Positions 33,606-43,867 of a DNA stretch of 64,000 bases are shown one piece after another (the stretch's first letter is position 1; each line of letters begins with the position of its first letter). A program made the position numbers and the translations under genes. The notes under the pieces were generated by a model, which saw only the letters and a program-made list of their open reading frames with translations, was not told where the DNA came from and searched no databases. The DNA comes from Lentzea fradiae (GTDB taxonomy: Bacteria; Actinomycetota; Actinomycetes; Mycobacteriales; Pseudonocardiaceae), in NCBI RefSeq assembly GCF_900100955.1, contig NZ_FNCC01000004.1:310001-374000 (forward strand), written 5' to 3'.

Positions 33606-35786
33606 ATGAACGTCCTCGAAGCGGTCCTGGAGAGGATCACCTACGCCAACGAGGACAACGGCTACACCGTCGCCAAGGTCGACACCGGCCGCGGTGACCT
33701 GGTCACGGTCGTCGGCGCGCTGCTCGGCGCGCAGCCGGGCGAGTCGATCCGGATGCGCGGCCACTGGGGTTCGCACCCGCAGTACGGCAAGCAGTTCCAC
33801 GTCGACGACTACACGACGGTGCTGCCCGCGACGATCCAGGGCATCCGCCGCTACCTGGGCTCCGGCCTGATCAAGGGCATCGGCCCGGTGCTCGCCGACA
33901 AGATCGTCACCCACTTCGGCGTGGACGCGCTGGACGTCATCGAGAACAGCCCCGAGCGGCTCGTCGAGGTGCCGAAGCTCGGCCCCAAGCGCACCAAGCT
34001 CATCGCGGACGCCTGGGAGGAGCAGAAGGCCATCAAGGAGGTCATGGTCTTCCTCCAGGGCGTCGGCGTCTCCACGTCACTGGCCGTCCGCATCTACAAG
34101 CAGTACACGGACAAGGCCATCGACGTCGTGCGCGAGGAGCCCTACCGGCTGGCGAGCGACGTGTGGGGCATCGGGTTCAAGACCGCCGACGTGATCGCGA
34201 AGGCCGTCGGCATCCCGCACGACAGCCCGCAGCGGGTCAAGGCCGGGTTGCAGTTCACGCTCTCCGAGGCCACCACGGACGGCAACTGCTACCTGCCCGA
34301 GCAGGCGCTCATCGCGGAGGCGATCAAGATCCTCCAGGTGGACGCGGGCCTGGTCATCGACTGCCTCGCCGAACTGGTCGAGGAGGAGGGCGTCGTCCGC
34401 GAGGAGCTTCCGGACGACGAGATCGCGATCTACCTGGTGCCGTTCCACCGCGCGGAGATCTCGCTGGCCGCGCAGCTCAAACGGCTGCTGCACGCCGACA
34501 CCGACCGGATGCCGAGCTTCCAGGGCGTCGACTGGGACAAGGCGTTCGCCTGGCTCGGCGCCGGCCTCGAAGAGCACCAGGCGGAGGCGGTGAAGCTCGC
34601 GCTGACGAAGAAGGTCGCGGTGCTGACGGGCGGTCCCGGCTGCGGCAAGAGCTTCACCGTGCGGTCGATCGTCCGGCTGGCGCAGGCCAAGCGCGCCAAG
34701 ATCGTGCTGGCCGCGCCCACCGGCCGGGCGGCGAAGCGCCTCACCGAGCTGACCGGCCACGAGGCCCGCACCGTGCACCGCCTGCTGGAGCTCAAGCCCG
34801 GCGGCGACGCGGCGTTCGACAGGGACCACCCGCTCGACGCCGACCTGGTGGTCGTGGACGAGGCGTCGATGCTGGACCTGCTGCTCGCCAACAAGCTCGT
34901 GAAGGCCGTGCCACCCGGCGCGCACCTGCTGCTCGTCGGTGACGTCGACCAGCTGCCCAGCGTCGGCGCGGGCGAGGTGCTGCGGGACGTGCTGGCGCAG
35001 GGCAGCCCGGTCCCGAACGTCCGGCTCACGCACATCTTCCGCCAGGCCCAGGAGTCCGGTGTCGTCACGAACGCCCACCGCATCAACAGCGGCGACTACC
35101 CGCTCGTGCAGGGGCTGCCGGACTTCTTCCTGTTCAGCACCGACGAGGCCGAGGAGGCGGCGGCCACGACCGTCGACGTCGTCGCGAACCGCATCCCGCG
35201 CAAGTTCGGCCTCGACCCGCGCAAGGACGTCCAGGTGCTCGCGCCGATGCACCGCGGCCCGGCCGGGGCGGGCACGCTCAACACCCTGTTGCAGGAGGCG
35301 CTGACGCCGTCGCGGGACAACCTGCCGGAGAAGCGCTTCGGCGGACGGGTGTTCAAGCTCGGCGACAAGGTCACCCAGATCCGCAACAACTACGACAAGG
35401 GCAGCAACGGCGTCTTCAACGGCACGCTCGGCGTCGTCATCGCGCTCGACACCGTCGAGCAGAAGCTCACGATCCGCACCGACGAGGACGAAGAGGTCGA
35501 CTACGAGTTCTCCGAGCTGGACGAGCTCAGCCACGCCTACGCCATGACCATCCACCGCTCGCAGGGCAGCGAGTACCCGTGCGTGGTCATCCCGATCACG
35601 ACCAGCGCGTGGATGATGTTGCAGCGCAACCTGCTCTACACCGCGGTCACCCGCGCGAAGAAGCTCGTCGTGCTGGTCGGCTCGAAGCGGGCCATCGGCC
35701 AGGCCGTCCGGACGGTCGGGGCGGGCCGCAGGCACACGGCGCTCGCCCACCGGCTCAGGACGGCGCAGACGTCAGGAACTCCGTGA
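33606..35786 (+). CDS. recD2: RecD2 family 5'-3' DNA helicase
   Basis: 726 residues, the usual size of RecD2 (Deinococcus about 715). An N-terminal OB-like/HhH region (IRRYLGSGLIKGIGPVLADKIV, then helix-hairpin-helix EVPKLGPKRTKLI) precedes two RecA-like lobes. Walker A is TGGPGCGKSFT (about residues 339-349), Walker B VVVDEASMLD, and the C-terminal motif AMTIHRSQGSEYP ends in VTRAKKLVVLVGSKRAI. The enzyme unwinds DNA 5' to 3' and works in repair outside the RecBCD complex. It stands alone, as recD2 usually does in bacteria lacking RecBC. The 3' end overlaps the convergent alpha/beta hydrolase by 32 bp. Confidence 0.95.
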   Translation: MNVLEAVLERITYANEDNGYTVAKVDTGRGDLVTVVGALLGAQPGESIRMRGHWGSHPQYGKQFHVDDYTTVLPATIQGIRRYLGSGLIKGIGPVLADKIVTHFGVDALDVIENSPERLVEVPKLGPKRTKLIADAWEEQKAIKEVMVFLQGVGVSTSLAVRIYKQYTDKAIDVVREEPYRLASDVWGIGFKTADVIAKAVGIPHDSPQRVKAGLQFTLSEATTDGNCYLPEQALIAEAIKILQVDAGLVIDCLAELVEEEGVVREELPDDEIAIYLVPFHRAEISLAAQLKRLLHADTDRMPSFQGVDWDKAFAWLGAGLEEHQAEAVKLALTKKVAVLTGGPGCGKSFTVRSIVRLAQAKRAKIVLAAPTGRAAKRLTELTGHEARTVHRLLELKPGGDAAFDRDHPLDADLVVVDEASMLDLLLANKLVKAVPPGAHLLLVGDVDQLPSVGAGEVLRDVLAQGSPVPNVRLTHIFRQAQESGVVTNAHRINSGDYPLVQGLPDFFLFSTDEAEEAAATTVDVVANRIPRKFGLDPRKDVQVLAPMHRGPAGAGTLNTLLQEALTPSRDNLPEKRFGGRVFKLGDKVTQIRNNYDKGSNGVFNGTLGVVIALDTVEQKLTIRTDEDEEVDYEFSELDELSHAYAMTIHRSQGSEYPCVVIPITTSAWMMLQRNLLYTAVTRAKKLVVLVGSKRAIGQAVRTVGAGRRHTALAHRLRTAQTSGTP

Positions 35787-36525
35787 TCAGAGCCGCCCAC
35801 GGCGCCGCCGCCTCCAGGGCGATCGCGTGCCCGCAGGCGAGGTCGGCGTACTTCGCGCCGGGCACGAGGTCCGCGACCTGCTCGGCCAGGCCGGGCGTGA
35901 GCAGCCGGTCCTCCGTCGCGCCGATCACCAGGGTCGGCCGGTCGACCCGCTCCAGCAGCGGGGCCAGGTCGACCCGCCGGACCAGGTCGACGTGCGAGGC
36001 GGTGCCCGGCGCGACGGTCGCCGCCGCCAGCTGGAGGAACGCCTCCAGGTCGGACGGGCGCAGCCGGGCCAGGTACCGCTCGCTGCACATGATCGAGAGG
36101 ATGAACCGCGCCAGCTCGTCGCGCGACCCGTCGAGCAACGCCAGCCAGCGGTCGACCAGCGTCTTCGTCGTGGCGTCGACCGAGGTGAACGGTGCGCTCA
36201 GCACGAGCCCGCGCACCCGGCCGGGGTGGCGGACGGCCGTCGCGACGGCGACCGCGCACCCCATCGAGTACCCGCAGACGTGGAACGACTCGTGCCCGGC
36301 CGCCACGGCGATGTCCACGAGCTCGTCGGCGAGCGCGTCGAGGTCGAGCGGGCCGTCGGCCACCGGGGACCGGCCGGAGCCGGGCAGGTCGGGCGCGATG
36401 ACGGTGAAGTGCCGCGAGAGGGGCACGAGAACGGGGCCGTAGTTGGACCGGATGCTCCCGCCCGCGCCGTGCACGAGCAGCAGAGCGGGTCCCGCGCCCG
36501 TGACCACGCTGGTCAGGTCGTACAC
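35755..36525 (-). CDS. Alpha/beta hydrolase
   Basis: 256 residues of the classical fold. Oxyanion motif LLLVHGAGGSIRS, then DLPGSGRS, the nucleophile elbow HVCGYSMGCA (Ser at about 90), the acid in VIGATEDRLL and the His in DLACGHAIALEAAAPWA. It resembles generic epoxide-hydrolase/lactonase-like enzymes; the substrate is not predictable. The GTG at 36525 with GAGG just before it gives the correct length; the longer open frame upstream is the shadow of the small ORF at 36542-36652. That ORF ends 17 bp before this start, so the two probably form an operon. The Zur-like box at 36760 would control both. Confidence 0.8.
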   Translation of the reverse strand: MYDLTSVVTGAGPALLLVHGAGGSIRSNYGPVLVPLSRHFTVIAPDLPGSGRSPVADGPLDLDALADELVDIAVAAGHESFHVCGYSMGCAVAVATAVRHPGRVRGLVLSAPFTSVDATTKTLVDRWLALLDGSRDELARFILSIMCSERYLARLRPSDLEAFLQLAAATVAPGTASHVDLVRRVDLAPLLERVDRPTLVIGATEDRLLTPGLAEQVADLVPGAKYADLACGHAIALEAAAPWAALITEFLTSAPS

Positions 36526-36541
36526 GACACCTCGGGTTTCG

Positions 36542-36652
36542 TCAGTCCAGGCTGCGGACGATGGTCGGTTCCAGGCCCTCGTCGTCGTCGGAGGGGGAGC
36601 CGCGCCACGGCGGGGGAATCTCGACGACACCGGCGTTGTACAGGTGGTCCAT
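36542..36652 (-). CDS. 36-residue small ORF upstream of the hydrolase
   Basis: The peptide begins MDHLYNAGVVEIPPPWRG and ends in an acidic DDDEGLEP region and VRSLD. A strong SD (GGGAG) lies 8-9 nt before the ATG at 36652. Nearly every codon ends in G or C (exceptions GGT, ATT, GAA), the mark of real coding sequence in this genome. It stops 17 bp before the GTG of the alpha/beta hydrolase, so the two are probably cotranscribed. There is no Cys or signal peptide. It could be a small partner protein of the hydrolase or a precursor peptide; no RiPP maturase is near. I do not recognise the family. Confidence 0.55.
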   Translation of the reverse strand: MDHLYNAGVVEIPPPWRGSPSDDDEGLEPTIVRSLD

Positions 36653-36759
36653 GACGTGATCTCCCGATCCTTCCCGAATGGCGGCTGTGGGGGAACCTCA
36701 CTGTCCGTCGAGTCGGTTTCGGCTTCCTTGCACAATAACCGCTGCGGTGCAGGGTGAGA

Positions 36760-36773
36760 TGATATTGATTTTC
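36760..36773. promoter_or_regulatory. Zur-like (Fur-family) operator candidate
   Basis: TGATATTGATTTTC on the plus strand, GAAAATCAATATCA on the minus, differs at one base from the Zur-type core GAAAATCATTATCA (actinobacterial Zur boxes centre on TGAAAATCATTTTCA). It is an AT-rich island in GC-rich DNA between two divergent units: the small ORF/hydrolase (start 36652) and the zinc carboxypeptidase (start 36884), about 110 bp from each. It is also compatible with a plain -10 region (TATCAT). Confidence 0.4.
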
Positions 36774-36883
36774 GTCACACCGCGACAAGAGGGCGTGGTC
36801 ACGTCCCACTAATCGGACGGTATTCATCCGGTCGGTCGAACCCGGATGGCGGGACCCGCCGGCACCCCTGATCATCGTCGACC

Positions 36884-38161
36884 ATGCGTTCCGCCGTCGC
36901 ACTGCTCGCCTGTCTCGCCCTCCTGCTCAGCCCGGTCCCGGCTCCGGCGGGAGGCCAGGAGGAGACGTACGTGCTGCGGGTCCCCGCGCCTCTCGGCGAC
37001 TCCGCGCAGCGGTTGCTGGGGCTGGGCTACGACGTGCTGGAGCAGCGCGACGGCGACGACCTGTTCGTCCTCGGTGACCGGACGACCGAGGACCGGCTGC
37101 GCGGCGACGGCTACCGGTCCGCGGTGGAGTCGGTGCTGCCCCCGCCCCGCCGGGAACCGCGCGCTCTCGCCGACCAGACGTACTACGGCGGCTACCGCAC
37201 GATCACCGCGCAGCTCGCGCACCTGGACCAGGTCGCGGCTGCCCACCCGGACCTCGCCACCGTCGTCGACTACGGCGACTCCTGGCTCAAGACCCGGGGC
37301 AAGGGCGGGTACGACCTGAAGGCCATCTGCATCACGCGGATCGGGCCGGGTGACTGCGAGCTGACGCCCACCGCGCCGAAGCCGCGGCTGTTCGTGATGG
37401 GCCAGCTGCACGCGCGGGAGATCACCTCCGGCGACATGGCGTGGCGGTTCGTCGACGACCTGGTCGGCTCGGACCTCACCGCGATGCTCGACGAGGTCGA
37501 GGTCTGGGTGGTGCCGATCGCGAACCCCGACGGCGTCGAGATCGTCGAGTCCGGCGGCGACACTCCGGTCCTGCACCGCAAGAACGCCAACGGCACCTGC
37601 ACGAGCGGTTCCAAGGGCGTCGACCTCAACCGCAACGCCGGCTCGCACTGGGGCGAGGTCGGTTCGTCGGCGGACAGGTGCAGTGAGATCTACCGGGGCG
37701 TGCGGGCCGACTCCGAGGTGGAGGTGCGCGCGCTGGAGTCGTTGTGGCGCAAGCTCTACCGCGACACCCGTGCGCCCGGCGACACGGCGGCGGCCACTCC
37801 CGACACCACCGGCGTGGTGATCTCCATGCACAGCTACGGGAACTACGTGCTCTTCCCGTGGGGCTGGAGCACCCGGAAGACGGGCAACGACGCCGCGCTG
37901 CGCCGGATGGCCGAGGACATGGCCGCGGTCTCGGGGTTCCGCGCGGGACAACCGGGTGAGCTGCTCTACAACTCCTCCGGTGCCACCGACGACTGGGTGT
38001 ACGAGGACCTCGGCGTGCCGAGCTTCGTGTGGGAGATCGGTGCCGAGTCCGGCAGGTGCGGCGGCTTCGTCCCGCCGTTCTCCTGCCAGCAGGACGTGCA
38101 TTGGCCGAAAGTGCGGCCGATGCTCGTTTCGGCCATGAAGGCGACAAAGAATCCGTACTGA
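36884..38161 (+). CDS. Secreted M14 zinc carboxypeptidase
   Basis: 425 residues. Signal peptide MRSAVALLACLALLLSPVPAPA. A short pro-region to about residue 95 is followed by the metallocarboxypeptidase domain: zinc ligands in GQLHAREITSG (HxxE at about 175) and the His in ISMHSYGNYVLFPWG (about 315); the catalytic Glu is in FVWEIGAESG (about 383). Substrate-binding VDLNRNAG is also present. Six or more Cys suggest disulfides, fitting an exported enzyme that removes C-terminal residues from peptides. It is divergent from the small ORF/hydrolase unit and shares the region with the Zur-like box, which would make sense for a zinc enzyme, though this is speculation. Confidence 0.9.
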   Translation: MRSAVALLACLALLLSPVPAPAGGQEETYVLRVPAPLGDSAQRLLGLGYDVLEQRDGDDLFVLGDRTTEDRLRGDGYRSAVESVLPPPRREPRALADQTYYGGYRTITAQLAHLDQVAAAHPDLATVVDYGDSWLKTRGKGGYDLKAICITRIGPGDCELTPTAPKPRLFVMGQLHAREITSGDMAWRFVDDLVGSDLTAMLDEVEVWVVPIANPDGVEIVESGGDTPVLHRKNANGTCTSGSKGVDLNRNAGSHWGEVGSSADRCSEIYRGVRADSEVEVRALESLWRKLYRDTRAPGDTAAATPDTTGVVISMHSYGNYVLFPWGWSTRKTGNDAALRRMAEDMAAVSGFRAGQPGELLYNSSGATDDWVYEDLGVPSFVWEIGAESGRCGGFVPPFSCQQDVHWPKVRPMLVSAMKATKNPY

Positions 38162-38338
38162 CGCGTTGGGGTGGCGTCGGGACGAGATCGCCGGCCACCG
38201 CCACCACGTTCGCGTTGTTCTTCACCGGGGTCGACGGCGTTCGGGGAGATCTCTGCTGACATACCAGGGAAAACCCTGAGACGGGGTGAGACCGGAGTCT
38301 GATGCGGGCAGAGAACCCGTACGGCCAAGGTGGGGGAC

Positions 38339-39427
38339 ATGGGGATACGACTGGTAGCAACGGTTACCGCAACCAGCTTGCTGGCACTCACGACCGCGGG
38401 CGTCGCCACGGCGGACACGACCGTCGACCGCGGAGTGGTCCAGGAGGCGCTCGACGAGGTCACGCGGAGCGGGGGAGTGCTCGGCGTGCAGGCGCGCGTC
38501 ACGGACGGGCGGCGGCAGCACACCGCCCGCTCCGGCAAGGCCGAGCTGGACAGCGAGCGGCCGGTGCCGCTCGACGGCAGGTTCCGGGTCGGCAGCATCA
38601 CGAAGACGTTCGTCTCGACGGTCCTGTTGCAGCTCGCCGGGGAGGGCAAGGTCGACCTGGACGCACCGGTCGTCCGATACCTGCCGGGGCTGGTCGACGA
38701 ACGCATCACGGTCCGCCAGGTGTTGCAGCACACCAGCGGCCTGTACAGCTACACCAACGACCTGCCGGTCAACCCGGACGAGTTCGAGGAGGTCCGCTAC
38801 AAGCACTGGTCGCCGCAGGAGCTCCTGGCGATCGCCACGGCGAAGCCGCTCGACTTCGAGCCGGGCACGAGCTGGAACTACAGCAACACCAACTACGTCG
38901 TGGCCGGCCTGCTGGTCGAGAAGCTGACCGGCAAGCCGTACGAGAAGGCGGTCGAGCAGCGGATCATCAAGCCGTTGCGCCTGCACGACACCGAGGTGCC
39001 GGGTGACAGCCCGAACATCAAGGGCCCGCACGCGCACGGCTACTGGACGGTGAACGGCAAGCCGTCCGACATCACCCGGCTCAACCCGTCCGTCGCCTGG
39101 GCGGCCGGGGAGATGATCTCGACGACCCGCGACCTGGACACGTTCGTCGTCGCGCTGACGAGCGGCAAGCTGCTCAAGCCCGCGCAGCAGCGGGAGCTGA
39201 CGAAGACCACCGAGGTCAGCCCGGACTACGGGCTGGGCCTGGTCGTGCAGACGTTGCCGTGCGGCACGAAGGTGTACGGCCACAGCGGTGGCATCCCCGG
39301 CTACAACACGGAGATGATCTCGACGCCGGACACGAAGAAGCGGCTGGAGCTCTCGGCGACCAGCTCGCCCCAGCCTGGCAACCCGCGTGAGCCGCTGAAC
39401 AGGCTGCTGACCGCCGTGTTCTGCTGA
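38339..39427 (+). CDS. Secreted serine hydrolase of the beta-lactamase/DD-peptidase class C family
   Basis: 362 residues. Signal peptide MGIRLVATVTATSLLALTTAGVATA, then a penicillin-binding fold with SITK (SxxK, Ser about 86), YSNTNY (YxN, about 179) and HSGGIPG (HxG in place of KTG, about 314). This set fits D-alanyl-D-alanine carboxypeptidases, esterases and AmpC-like enzymes of S12. Many such actinomycete proteins are D-stereospecific peptidases; true beta-lactamase activity cannot be assumed. ATG 38339 has GGGGG just upstream; the in-frame GTG at 38330 is an alternative. It converges on the chitinase gene, separated by a strong hairpin. Confidence 0.85.
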   Translation: MGIRLVATVTATSLLALTTAGVATADTTVDRGVVQEALDEVTRSGGVLGVQARVTDGRRQHTARSGKAELDSERPVPLDGRFRVGSITKTFVSTVLLQLAGEGKVDLDAPVVRYLPGLVDERITVRQVLQHTSGLYSYTNDLPVNPDEFEEVRYKHWSPQELLAIATAKPLDFEPGTSWNYSNTNYVVAGLLVEKLTGKPYEKAVEQRIIKPLRLHDTEVPGDSPNIKGPHAHGYWTVNGKPSDITRLNPSVAWAAGEMISTTRDLDTFVVALTSGKLLKPAQQRELTKTTEVSPDYGLGLVVQTLPCGTKVYGHSGGIPGYNTEMISTPDTKKRLELSATSSPQPGNPREPLNRLLTAVFC

Positions 39428-39441
39428 TCCGGGCATGCGAA

Positions 39442-39468
39442 AGGGGAGCTGGGCTGACCAGCTCCCCT
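39442..39468. terminator. Bidirectional terminator between serine hydrolase and chitinase genes
   Basis: Arms AGGGGAGCTGG (39442-39452) and CCAGCTCCCCT (39458-39468) pair perfectly with loop GCTGA. It lies 15 bp after the plus-strand stop and 26 bp after the minus-strand stop. Confidence 0.85.
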
Positions 39469-39493
39469 CCCGGCGTTGCGAAGACTCCCAGGG

Positions 39494-41107
<1,614 letters not shown>

Positions 41108-41142
41108 CGGTCTCCTCAGTCGCAGGGGGTACCGGAACGATG

Positions 41143-41177
41143 TGGTTTAGACCACTTACCGGTCAAGGTCTAGACCT
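41143..41177 (-). promoter_or_regulatory. Two DasR-like operators of the chitinase gene
   Basis: TGGTTTAGACCA (41143-41154) and AGGTCTAGACCT (41166-41177) are 12-bp palindromes matching the DasR responsive element core TGGTCTAGACCA at 11 and 10 of 12 positions; they are 11 bp apart. They also correspond to the 12-bp direct repeats classically seen before Streptomyces chitinase genes. The sites sit 36-70 bp upstream of the ATG at 41107. Confidence 0.8.
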
Positions 41178-41269
41178 CTTGCATCACTCGAACGGAGCAA
41201 CCGAAACCGGTATCGAAGTTTCCTTTTTTCGTTCCGTGCCAAAGCGACACGTCCCCTGGACAGCGGGGA

Positions 41270-43663
41270 TCAGCCGATGGCGCGCTCCGCGCCCCAGGCC
41301 GCGAGGTCCTCCCGGCTGCGCAGTCCGAGCTTCTCCCGCAGCCGCTGCAACCGCGCCGCCACGGTCCGCACCGAGACGCCCAGGCGGTTGGCGATCTGCT
41401 GGTTCGTCAGCCCCGAGGCGATCAGGGCGATCACCCGCCGCTCGCCGTCGTCCAGCGCCTCACCGGCGGCCGTGCGGTCCAGCCACACGTCGTCCTGGAT
41501 GAACGCCTCGGTCTCGGCGGCCGTCAGCGGCGTGGAGGCGGCGTCCGCGCACGCGGCGGGCAGCATCAGCCGCGCGGTGCGCATCGCCCCGGCGACCTTC
41601 CCCGCCCAGAACGGGTCGGGCACGACCCCGACGGAACGCCGCAGGGCCCGCCCCGTCGCTTCGAGCCGCAACGCCCGCTCGGCCCGGCCGCGGGTCAGCG
41701 CGACGACCGCCAGCCCCTCCAGCGCGTCCGGTGCGGTCAGCGGGTTGATCCCGTCCATCCGCAACGCCTCGCGGAAGGCGTGCTCGGCCTCCTCCAGCTC
41801 GCCGCGCACCAGCGCGACGACGCCCCGCGTGTTCAGGGCGGAGGCGATCCGGGCGGGCATGCCCGAGGCGCGCGAGATCGGCAACGCCTTCATGACGTTG
41901 CTCTGCGCGCGGTCGTGCCTGCCCAGCGACACCGACGTGCGGGCCAGGTCCACCAGGCACTTCGCCCGCGCCAGCGGCTCGCCCAGCAGTTCGGCGACCC
42001 GCAGGCACTCGGTGTTGTTCCTGACCGACGCCTCCCACTCGCCCGACGACTGCTGCACCGCCGCCAGCGTGCTGCGCGAGCTCATCAGCAGGGCGGGCAG
42101 GCCGAGCGCGCGGACCAGCCCGGCCGCCTCCGCGGACAGCTCGGCGGCCTCGGCGTGGTCGCCCTGCTCGGCGGCGAACCGGGCCGCGTGGTTCAGCGCC
42201 ACGCACCGGTAGTCGTCACGGGTGGACGGCCGCCGCAGCGCGTCGCGCAGCATCACCCGCGCCTGCCCGAGCCGCCCGCTGCGCGCCGCGCAGTCGGCGA
42301 GGGCCGTGGTGAGCAGCAACAGCCGCTCGTCCGACCGGCCCGCCGCCCACTCGACGGTGCCGAGCAGGCTGTCGACGTGGTCGTCCAGCTTGCGCTGCAC
42401 CTCCGCGGGCACCGACAGGGGAGCGGTGACGAGCACGTCCGCCAGGTCGGTGAACCAGCGCGCCAGCGCCTCGTAGGCGACGTCCAGCTCTCCCGCGGCC
42501 ACCAGCTTCTCCCTGGCGTGCAGCCGGACCGTCTCCAGCTGCCGGAACCGGGTCGCGCCCGCGACGGCCGTCAGCAGCGACTTCGCCTGCAACCGCGACA
42601 GCACGTCCAGCACCGGTTCCGCCGACCGTTCCGACGAGCAGACCTCGGTGGCCGCCGCCAGGTCGAAGCCGCCGTCGAACACCGAGAGCCGCCGCAGCGC
42701 GAACTGCTCGTCCGGCGCGAGCAGCCGGTAGCCCCAGTCGATCGCCTCCCGCAGCGACCGCTGCCGGGACGGCGACTTCCGGCAGCCCCGCGTCAGCAGC
42801 TCCAGCGGCTCGTCCACGCGGTCGCAGATGTCCGCGACGGGCAGCAGCTGCACCCAGCGCGCCGCCAGTTCGATCGCGAGCGGCATGCCCTCCAGCCGCG
42901 CGCACAGCAGCGCCACCGCGGCGGTGTCGCCCGGTGTCAGCCGGAAGTCGGGCTTGCGCTCCCGCGCCCGTTCCACGAACAGCTTGACCGCCTCCGACCG
43001 CGGCGCCGCCGTCGTGACCAGGTCCCGGTCCGTGGAGGGCACGGGCAGGCCGCCGACGGGGAAGCTCACCTCGCCGGTGATCCACAGGGCCTCGCGCGAG
43101 GTGGCCAGCACCCGGACGCCGGGACAGCGGTTGAGCAGCACGTCGGTCAGCTCGGCGCACGCGTCGAGCAGGTGCTCGCAGTTGTCGAGGACCACGACCG
43201 CCCGCATGTTGACGAGCGTCTCGACCACGGTGTCGCGCAACGGTTCGTCGGGCTGCGCGACCACGCCGAGAGCGCTCGCCAGCGCGGGCAGGACGTCACC
43301 CGGCTCGTCGATCTCGCCCAGCTCGACGAGCACGACCCGGTCCGTCCGGCCGCGCCGCAACCGCCCGGCGGCCTCCAGCGCGAGCCGCGTCTTGCCCGCG
43401 CCCGCACTGCCCACGAGCGTGACGAGCCGATGCCTGCGCAGCAGCTGGTCGAGCTTCGACAGCTCCTGCTGCCGCCCGACGAACGTGTCCCGCGCCGCCG
43501 GGAGGTTCGACAGCACCCGCGGGTTCTGCCTGCTCACCGGAGCCGCGACGGTGGCACGGCGGCGGTAGGCGCGCTGCCGGCAGGCGTTGGAGCAGTAGGA
43601 CCTGCGCTGCTCGGAGACAGGCAGCTCGCCGGCGCACAGCGCGCAACGTCCGGTGCTGGTCAT
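41270..43663 (-). CDS. LAL-type regulator: zinc-finger, AAA/NB-ARC ATPase, TPR, LuxR HTH
   Basis: 797 residues. An N-terminal CxxC...CxxxC motif (CALCAGEL and YCSNACRQRAYRRR, residues 7-37) looks like a small zinc finger, unusual at the start of this family. Next a P-loop ATPase: FVGRQQELSKL, Walker A VGSAGAGKTRLAL (about 83-95), Walker B VVVLDNCEHLLD, and sensor ATSREAL. A long TPR-like region follows (about 430-690), then a C-terminal LuxR HTH with LIASGLTNQQIANRLGVSVRTVAARLQRLREKLG. Such proteins are ATP-dependent activators, often of secondary metabolism. Targets unknown. The gene is divergent from the NarL-type regulator at 43868 with ~200 bp between. Confidence 0.85.
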   Translation of the reverse strand: MTSTGRCALCAGELPVSEQRRSYCSNACRQRAYRRRATVAAPVSRQNPRVLSNLPAARDTFVGRQQELSKLDQLLRRHRLVTLVGSAGAGKTRLALEAAGRLRRGRTDRVVLVELGEIDEPGDVLPALASALGVVAQPDEPLRDTVVETLVNMRAVVVLDNCEHLLDACAELTDVLLNRCPGVRVLATSREALWITGEVSFPVGGLPVPSTDRDLVTTAAPRSEAVKLFVERARERKPDFRLTPGDTAAVALLCARLEGMPLAIELAARWVQLLPVADICDRVDEPLELLTRGCRKSPSRQRSLREAIDWGYRLLAPDEQFALRRLSVFDGGFDLAAATEVCSSERSAEPVLDVLSRLQAKSLLTAVAGATRFRQLETVRLHAREKLVAAGELDVAYEALARWFTDLADVLVTAPLSVPAEVQRKLDDHVDSLLGTVEWAAGRSDERLLLLTTALADCAARSGRLGQARVMLRDALRRPSTRDDYRCVALNHAARFAAEQGDHAEAAELSAEAAGLVRALGLPALLMSSRSTLAAVQQSSGEWEASVRNNTECLRVAELLGEPLARAKCLVDLARTSVSLGRHDRAQSNVMKALPISRASGMPARIASALNTRGVVALVRGELEEAEHAFREALRMDGINPLTAPDALEGLAVVALTRGRAERALRLEATGRALRRSVGVVPDPFWAGKVAGAMRTARLMLPAACADAASTPLTAAETEAFIQDDVWLDRTAAGEALDDGERRVIALIASGLTNQQIANRLGVSVRTVAARLQRLREKLGLRSREDLAAWGAERAIG

Positions 43664-43867
43664 CAGTCCTTCTCCTCCAGCCGTAACGGCAGGGCTCTCC
43701 CGGCGTGGTCCGGCGTTCGCGCAGGTCGTGAGGGGTGTGCTCGCGGGTGCGGCGCGTTACGCCGCCGCGTGCGCGAGACGGTTCGCGACCTCGTCGTTAT
43801 GCCTGCCTTCCGGTGTCCCTCGTTCGGGAAGAAACTGGCGACGGGTCCGGTCTGACAGGGAGCACGC

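Noticed and set aside
36542..36652. Lasso peptide or other RiPP precursor
   Set aside because: The C-terminal part could place Gly1 and Asp7/Glu8 as in a lasso ring, but no B/C-type maturase, transporter or other RiPP gene is near.
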